A stretch of 36,090 bases of DNA from Myxococcales bacterium (GTDB taxonomy: Bacteria > Myxococcota > Myxococcia > Myxococcales > Myxococcaceae). The stretch's first letter is position 1, and every line of letters begins with the position of its first letter. The DNA is taken from contig JADLDB010000196.1 in NCBI GenBank assembly GCA_020846875.1, positions 1-36,090 on the forward strand. The letters run 5' to 3'. The notes under the pieces were generated by a model. That model was not told where the DNA came from. It worked only from the letters and a program-made list of their open reading frames with translations, and searched no databases. Positions 31,511 to 36,090 of this stretch are shown piece by piece. The translations under genes were made by a program, and so were the position numbers.

Positions 31511-33420
31511 GCAGACCTCGCGAGGAGCGGCGTGGGCCGGGTCGGGCGAGCCAGGAAGAGCTCGAGCATCCTCAGGAGGAAGACCTGGGGGCCGAGATCG
31601 CGCGTGCCGGACCCGTGGCGCTCGGTGAGCTTCTCCAGGGTGTCGCGCCGGACGATCTGGAGGAGCGCTTCGTGGCGTGGCCGGTGCAATTCGGCTGTGC
31701 GGTCCTGCCTGAACCACGCGCCCAGAGGTACCCCGAAGCCCATCTTGGGGCGCTCGAGGATCTCTCGCGGTATCAGGTCACGCAGGGCGCGCTTGAGCAG
31801 CCACTTGGTCGTTCGTCCCTGCAGCTTGGCGGTCCCTGGGAGCGAGAAGGCGAACTCCATCAGCGCGGTGTCGAGAAACGGAGACCGTGTCTCGAGGCCC
31901 ACGGCCATGGAAGCACGATCGGTCTTCACGTTCAGGTCGTCGAGCAGGTAGGTCCGGGCGTTGGCGTAGAGGAGTTGGTTGATGACGTCGGCGCCGCGGT
32001 CCCGAGCGTGCTGTAGCAGCCGTTCGTACGACTCCCCAAGGACTCCGTCGTTGGCGTAGCGGGCCACTTCGGGTCTGAGCAGCTCGCGAAGCTCGGCGGT
32101 GGTGAAGAAGGTCATCCAGGAGCGGAGGCGCTCGGGCAGCTCGCGGCTCATCGCCAGGGTCATCCGGCGCGCGCGCTCCCAGGGAGCGTGGTGCGTGCCG
32201 CCTTCGGGGATGAAGGGGGCGAGGCGACGGGTGATGCTCCGCAGCCAGCCAGGGACGCGCTCGCCCAGCGAAGCAGCCAGGAACCGGGAGTAGCCCGCAA
32301 AGACCTCGTCGCCTCCATCACCGGTGAGCGCGACCGTCACGTGCTCGCGGGTGAGCTTCGAGACGACGAAGGTGGGGATACAGCTCGCGTCCCCGAAGGG
32401 CTGGTCATAGTGCCAGCTGAGGGTCTCCAGCAGGCCGAAGCTCTCGGGCCGCACCCGGAGCTCCGTGTGCTCGGTCCCCAGGCGCTCGGCCACGAGGCGT
32501 GCGTACCGTGTCTCGTCCCAGTCGGGGTGGCCTTCGAAGCCGATGCTGAACGTCTTCACGGGCCGGCTCGAGGCTCGCGCCATCGCCGCGACGACGAGGG
32601 TCGAGTCGATGCCACCCGAGAGGAACGCGCCCAGCGGAACGTCGGAGACCAGCCGGCGTTGGACAGCCTTGAAGAACAGCTCTCGAACGGTCTGTTCCGC
32701 CTCGGCCACCGCGTCGCGCGAGGTGAGCGGAAGCTCGGGGCCGAGAGGAAAGTCCCAATAGAGGGCCTCCCGCGCAAGGCCGCTCGTCTGGTGGACTTCC
32801 CAGGAAGCGGGCTTGAGCGAGCGGATCCGCGCGTAGAACGTCGCGGGCGAAGGGACGTAGCCGTGGGCCAGGTACTGCGGGACGGCCTCGGGATTCTCGC
32901 GCGTGTCCACCCTCGGGTGCGCGAGGATCGCCTTGACCTCGGAGGCGAAGAGGAGCTTCTCGCCGTCTTCGTACACGAAGAGAGGCTTCTTGCCGGTGCG
33001 ATCGCGTGCGAGGAGGAGCGTGTGCTGGTGGTTGTCCCACAGTGCAATCGCGAACATGCCGTCGAGCCGGCGGATGACCTCGACGCCCCACTCCAGGTAG
33101 CCGTGGACGATGACCTCGGTGTCGCTGTGGCTCTGGAACGACCGGCCCGCGCGCTCCAGCTCCAGGCGCAGGTCCTGGAAGTTGTAGATCTCCCCGTTGA
33201 AGGCCACGGCCACCCGGCCGCTTGGATCAGCCATCGGCTGTGAGGCGCTCGGAGACAAGTCGATGACCGCGAGCCGACGGTGCCCCAGTGCTGCCTGGGC
33301 GAAGATCGCTACGCCGTCACCGTCGGGTCCGCGGTGTTGGAGCTGATCCGTCAGCCGGCGCAAGACGGCGCCATCGGGGCGGGTCCCGTTCCGGTAGAGG
33401 GCTCCGACGATTCCACACAT
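31507..33420 (-). CDS. asnB: AsnB-like glutamine-dependent amidotransferase (paralogue 3)
   Basis: A 637-aa protein starting MCGIVGALYRNG (nucleophile Cys2), then LQHRGPDGDGV (about 27-37), GHRRLAVIDLSPSASQPM and FNGEIYNFQDLR. The synthetase domain has VPLGAFLSGGIDSTLVVAAM (about 258-277), VALTGDGGDEVFAGYSRF and VKTDRASMAVGLETRSPFLD. It differs enough from the other two paralogues (insertion VYEDGEKLLFASEVKAIL, C-terminal LELFLARPTRP) to suggest a separate lineage, close to the amidotransferases of capsule and exosortase clusters. It heads the five-gene minus operon across a 111-bp divergent gap from ugd, the gene for the uronic-acid precursor. Confidence 0.9.
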   Translation of the reverse strand: MCGIVGALYRNGTRPDGAVLRRLTDQLQHRGPDGDGVAIFAQAALGHRRLAVIDLSPSASQPMADPSGRVAVAFNGEIYNFQDLRLELERAGRSFQSHSDTEVIVHGYLEWGVEVIRRLDGMFAIALWDNHQHTLLLARDRTGKKPLFVYEDGEKLLFASEVKAILAHPRVDTRENPEAVPQYLAHGYVPSPATFYARIRSLKPASWEVHQTSGLAREALYWDFPLGPELPLTSRDAVAEAEQTVRELFFKAVQRRLVSDVPLGAFLSGGIDSTLVVAAMARASSRPVKTFSIGFEGHPDWDETRYARLVAERLGTEHTELRVRPESFGLLETLSWHYDQPFGDASCIPTFVVSKLTREHVTVALTGDGGDEVFAGYSRFLAASLGERVPGWLRSITRRLAPFIPEGGTHHAPWERARRMTLAMSRELPERLRSWMTFFTTAELRELLRPEVARYANDGVLGESYERLLQHARDRGADVINQLLYANARTYLLDDLNVKTDRASMAVGLETRSPFLDTALMEFAFSLPGTAKLQGRTTKWLLKRALRDLIPREILERPKMGFGVPLGAWFRQDRTAELHRPRHEALLQIVRRDTLEKLTERHGSGTRDLGPQVFLLRMLELFLARPTRPTPLLARSA

Positions 33421-33531
33421 GACAGGCGTCCCCTAACACACCGGGTGCGGCTTGGTTCCCCTCCCGCGCCAGCGGATTCTGCTGAACCGCCGCGTTTGCC
33501 CGTGGCACCAAGGGAAGCTAAGGGCACCGCC
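33421..33531. promoter_or_regulatory. Divergent promoter region between asnB operon and ugd
   Basis: This 111-bp gap must carry the promoters for the minus five-gene operon and for ugd. AAGGG at 33520-33524 is the ribosome site for ugd. No convincing -35/-10 pair was found; a TTGGTT/GATTCT pair with 17-bp spacing (33452-33480) matches the sigma-70 consensus only at half of the positions. Confidence 0.4.
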
Positions 33532-34830
33532 ATGAGAATCTCCGTCATTGGGACTGGTTACGTCGGCCTCGTCGCGGGGACCTGCTTCGCGGACTCTGGC
33601 AACGACGTCGTCTGTGTGGACGTCGACGCGTCGAAGATCGCCGCCCTCAATGCCGGCAAGGTCCCAATCTACGAGCCGGGCCTCGACGAGCTGGTCCGAA
33701 AGAACGTGTACGAGCAACGGCTGAGCTTCTCGACCGAGCTCGGGCCGGCTGTGGAGAAGTCCCAGGTGGTCTTCATCGCGGTGGGGACACCGGAAGGCGA
33801 ATCTGGCGACGCCGATCTCAAGTACGTGCTGGCGGCCGCGAAGGAGATCGGTCGTGCGATCCGCGACTACACGGTCGTGGTCGACAAGAGCACCGTTCCG
33901 GTGGGCACCGCCGACAAGGTCCGCGCGGTCATTGAGGCCGAGACGAAGGTGCCGTTCGATGTCGTCTCGAACCCGGAGTTCCTGAAAGAGGGCGCCGCGC
34001 TGGACGACTTCCTCAAGCCAGATCGAATCGTGATCGGCGCATCGAGTGAGCGCGCGCGGAACCTCATGGCCGAGCTGTATTCCCCGTTCATGCGCACGCA
34101 GGAGCGGATCATCTTCATGGATCCGCGATCAGCCGAGCTGACCAAGTACGCCGCGAACGCCATGCTCGCGACCCGCATCTCCTTCATGAACGACATCGCC
34201 TCGTTGTGCGAGCGAGTCGGGGCCGACGTGGAGCTGATCCGCAAGGGGATCGGAACCGACTCGCGCATTGGCCTGCCGTTTCTCTTCCCCGGTGTTGGCT
34301 ACGGAGGGAGCTGCTTTCCGAAGGACGTGAAGGCCCTGGTGTCCGCCGCGCGGGAGAATGGCATCGAGTTCGACCTCCTGCGTGCCGTGGAGCGAACCAA
34401 CGAGCGCCAGAAGAAGCTGCTGCTGCAGAAGGCCGTCAAGCACTTCGGGGAGCTCGGCGGGAGGACGTTCGGCGTCTGGGGTCTGGCCTTCAAGCCCAAG
34501 ACGGACGACATGCGCGAGGCCCCTTCCATCGACCTCGTCGAGGGGTTGGTGGGGAAAGGCGCCAGGGTCCGCGCGTTCGATCCGGTGGCGGGTCATGTGG
34601 CGCGGAGAGTGCTTGGGCAGACCCTCACGCTGGTGGAGCGGCCGTACGACGCGCTGGAAGGGGCCGACGCGCTCTTCGTCGTCACCGAGTGGAATGAGTT
34701 CCGACACCCGGACTTCGAGCGCATCAAGGGGCTGCTCAAGCAGCCAGTCATCTTCGACGGACGAAACGTCTACTCCCCCAGGCGGATGCGAGAGCTCGGC
34801 TTCACGTACTTCGGGGTTGGACGTCCCTGA
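33532..34830 (+). CDS. ugd: UDP-glucose 6-dehydrogenase
   Basis: A 432-aa enzyme oxidising UDP-glucose to UDP-glucuronate with two NAD+. It has the N-terminal Rossmann ISVIGTGYVGLVAGTCFA (3-20), DKSTVPVGTAD (118-128), SNPEFLKEGAALDDFLKPDR (146-165) and AANAMLATRISFMND. The catalytic cysteine lies in GVGYGGSCFPKD (254-265, Cys261). The C-terminal UDP-binding domain has VWGLAFKPKTDDMREAPS. ATG 33532 has AAGGG 7 nt upstream. It is divergent from the asnB/epimerase operon and followed after 2 bp by a flavoprotein gene. The product would feed the epimerase and, by inference, the amidotransferases. Confidence 0.96.
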   Translation: MRISVIGTGYVGLVAGTCFADSGNDVVCVDVDASKIAALNAGKVPIYEPGLDELVRKNVYEQRLSFSTELGPAVEKSQVVFIAVGTPEGESGDADLKYVLAAAKEIGRAIRDYTVVVDKSTVPVGTADKVRAVIEAETKVPFDVVSNPEFLKEGAALDDFLKPDRIVIGASSERARNLMAELYSPFMRTQERIIFMDPRSAELTKYAANAMLATRISFMNDIASLCERVGADVELIRKGIGTDSRIGLPFLFPGVGYGGSCFPKDVKALVSAARENGIEFDLLRAVERTNERQKKLLLQKAVKHFGELGGRTFGVWGLAFKPKTDDMREAPSIDLVEGLVGKGARVRAFDPVAGHVARRVLGQTLTLVERPYDALEGADALFVVTEWNEFRHPDFERIKGLLKQPVIFDGRNVYSPRRMRELGFTYFGVGRP

Positions 34831-34832
34831 GG

Positions 34833-35933
34833 GTGAGCCTCGTCGTCGTTGGCGCTGGCGTCGCCGGGCTGTCGTCCGCGCTGGCGCTCGCCCGCGCAGG
34901 GCACCCCGTCACCGTCCTCGACGCCGGCGACAGGGCAGGGCAGGGCGTTTCTTCCCGCAACTCGCAGGTGATTCACGCCGGGCTGTACTACCCGTCCGGC
35001 TCCCTCAAGGCCCGGCTGTGCGTCGAGGGCAGGCGCCTGCTCCTCGACTTCTGCCAGCAGCACGCCGTCCCCCACGCCCTCGTCGGAAAGCTCATCGTCG
35101 GGTCCGCCCCCGACGAGGAGCCCGCGCTGCTGCGATTGCTCGAACAGGGCAGGGCGAATGGCGTGGAGGGCCTCGAGCTCGTCGGCCCCGACTTCCTCCG
35201 GGGGAGAGAGCCCCAGGTTCGCGCCTCCGCCGCCCTGTGGAGCCCCGGGACCGGGATCGTCGACGTGCATGCTCTGCTCGTCGCGCTGGAACAGCAGTGC
35301 CGCAGCCTCGGGGTGACCTTCGCCTTCCGGCATCGCGTGCTGGGCGTTCTTCCCCTCGCCCCCGATGGGGGAGAGGGAGGGCGTTGGCGATTCGAACTCA
35401 CCGTCGAAGGCCCAGACCACCACGCCTTCGCGCTCCCCGCCCACGCCGTCGTCAACGCCGCCGGCCTCCACGCCGACTCCCTCGCCGGCCCCGCCGCCCC
35501 GCGCCAACACTGGGTCAAGGGCAGCTACTTCCGCTTGAAGCAACGCCGCCTCCGCCACCTCGTCTACCCCGTCCCCCCGAAGCACCTCGCCGGCCTCGGC
35601 GTCCACGTCACCGTCGGCCTCGACGGCGACACCCGCCTCGGCCCCGACGTGGAGCTCCTCCAACCCCGCCGCGAGGACTACGCCGTCGATGAGGGCCGGG
35701 CCTCCGCCTTCGCCGCCGCCGCCCGCCGCTTCCTCCCCGGCCTCGCCGACGAGGAACTCGAACCCGACCAGGCCGGCATCCGCCCCAAGCTGTCCCGCCC
35801 CGGCGAACCCTGGCAGGACTTCACCTTCGTCGAGTCGCCCAGGGGCTTCGTCAGCTGCCTTGGCCTCGAGTCCCCCGGCCTCACCGCCTGCCTCGCGGTG
35901 GGCGAGTACGTCGCCCGACTGCTCGAGCGCTGA
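34833..35933 (+). CDS. FAD-dependent oxidoreductase, L-2-hydroxyglutarate oxidase-like
   Basis: A 366-aa DAO-family flavoprotein. The dinucleotide-binding VVVGAGVAGLSSALALARAG starts at residue 4. It is followed by SSRNSQVIHAGLYYPSGSLKARL (about 40-62), the block typical of LhgO/L2HGDH, then VNAAGLHAD (about 207-215), WVKGSYFRLK and GIRPKLSRPGEPWQDF (about 316-331). LhgO relatives oxidise L-2-hydroxyglutarate or other 2-hydroxy acids and pass electrons to the quinone pool. GTG 34833 is the only start that keeps the Rossmann strand. The second half is markedly C-rich on the coding strand, unlike the genes to the left, and a palindrome interrupts the frame without breaking it. It may be the first gene outside the polysaccharide locus. 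Confidence 0.85.
   Translation: MSLVVVGAGVAGLSSALALARAGHPVTVLDAGDRAGQGVSSRNSQVIHAGLYYPSGSLKARLCVEGRRLLLDFCQQHAVPHALVGKLIVGSAPDEEPALLRLLEQGRANGVEGLELVGPDFLRGREPQVRASAALWSPGTGIVDVHALLVALEQQCRSLGVTFAFRHRVLGVLPLAPDGGEGGRWRFELTVEGPDHHAFALPAHAVVNAAGLHADSLAGPAAPRQHWVKGSYFRLKQRRLRHLVYPVPPKHLAGLGVHVTVGLDGDTRLGPDVELLQPRREDYAVDEGRASAFAAAARRFLPGLADEELEPDQAGIRPKLSRPGEPWQDFTFVESPRGFVSCLGLESPGLTACLAVGEYVARLLER
35353..35377. repeat. Palindromic GC-rich element inside a coding sequence
   Basis: CCCTCGCCCCC (35353-35363), GAT, GGGGGAGAGGG (35367-35377) form an imperfect 11-bp stem with one mismatch. It encodes a PLAPDGGEGG insert in the flavoprotein. It resembles the CCCTC...GAGGG short palindromes dispersed in many high-GC genomes, but the copy number is unknown from this window. 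Confidence 0.5.
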
Positions 35934-35977
35934 GCTTCAAAATCCGTCCGTGCTATGGCCATCCAGGAAGGGGACGC

Positions 35978-36090
35978 ATGCACGCCATGAACAAAGAGCC
36001 CTTCCGCCCCGGCCCCGCCACCCTCACCACCGCCGCGCTGCTGGTGATCGTCTTCGTCCTCGAGGTCGCCCTCTCCGGCGACGAAGTCAC
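35978..36090 (+). CDS. Membrane protein, N-terminal part (cut by window end)
   Basis: ATG 35978 is preceded by AGGAAGGGG with good spacing and opens a frame that runs off the window (37 codons). A short polar start is followed by LTTAALLVIVFVLEVALSGD, one hydrophobic helix ending in an acidic residue. This resembles the first helix of rhomboid-type intramembrane proteases, but the fragment is too short to decide. Confidence 0.5.
   Translation, partial: MHAMNKEPFRPGPATLTTAALLVIVFVLEVALSGDEV

Noticed and set aside
14971-33420. The three asparagine-synthase genes as housekeeping asparagine biosynthesis
   Set aside because: Three copies inside glycosyltransferase operons next to uronic-acid enzymes are better explained by sugar amidation, although this is not proven.
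33452-33480. Sigma-70 promoter TTGGTT-17-GATTCT before ugd
   Set aside because: Each hexamer matches the consensus at about half of the positions, which is expected by chance.

Overview
The window is a high-GC, almost gap-free stretch of about 36 kb. It is dominated by one large surface-polysaccharide (capsule, exopolysaccharide or O-antigen-like) biosynthesis locus from a Gram-negative bacterium. Three things point to Myxococcota, probably a myxobacterium: the base composition with many GTG/TTG starts, a lipoprotein built from MopE-type metal-binding repeats followed by a very long glycine-rich tract, and the style of the cluster. This placement is inference; no rRNA or marker gene is present. 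No tRNA, rRNA, CRISPR array, insertion sequence or phage gene was seen.

Layout, left to right. (1) A clipped four-helix-bundle protein (minus, 1-88). (2) A minus operon of pglD-like, pglE-like and a glycosyltransferase (3032 to 156), diverging from a plus operon of pglC-like, a GT4 glycosyltransferase and pglF-like (3045-6802). Together these two operons hold the full UDP-N,N'-diacetylbacillosamine set plus the initiating phosphoglycosyl transferase. (3) A minus polytopic membrane protein (6780-8114). (4) A plus run (8095-13879): a nucleotidyltransferase-fold protein, an O-antigen ligase/polymerase fused to TPRs, a structured 91-nt leader, and a Wzc-type tyrosine autokinase. (5) A minus four-gene operon (20187 to 13908): GT4, MopE/Gly-rich lipoprotein, asparagine-synthase paralogue, GT. 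(6) A plus five-gene operon of overlapping genes (20260-24385): FdtA-like ketoisomerase, Wzx flippase, SAM methyltransferase, hexapeptide acetyltransferase, GNAT/FemAB-like acyltransferase. (7) A minus beta-propeller glycosidase-like protein and a plus GT2. (8) A minus five-gene operon (33420 to 26588): asnB paralogue, UDP-glucuronate-epimerase-like SDR, GT4, second asnB paralogue, FkbM methyltransferase. (9) A plus UDP-glucose dehydrogenase, an L-2-hydroxyglutarate-oxidase-like flavoprotein and a clipped membrane protein.

How it may work together. PglF/E/D-like enzymes would make a diacetamido sugar nucleotide, and PglC-like would load it onto undecaprenyl phosphate. The GT4 and GT2 enzymes would extend the repeat unit. 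Ugd plus the epimerase would supply UDP-GlcA and UDP-GalA, and up to three AsnB-like amidotransferases could amidate uronic acids. The methyl- and acyltransferases would decorate the unit, Wzx would flip it, one or both polymerase/ligase-like membrane proteins would polymerise or transfer it, and the Wzc-like kinase would control chain length and export. No Wza-type outer-membrane exporter, Wzb phosphatase or rmlAB genes are in view, so they must lie elsewhere.
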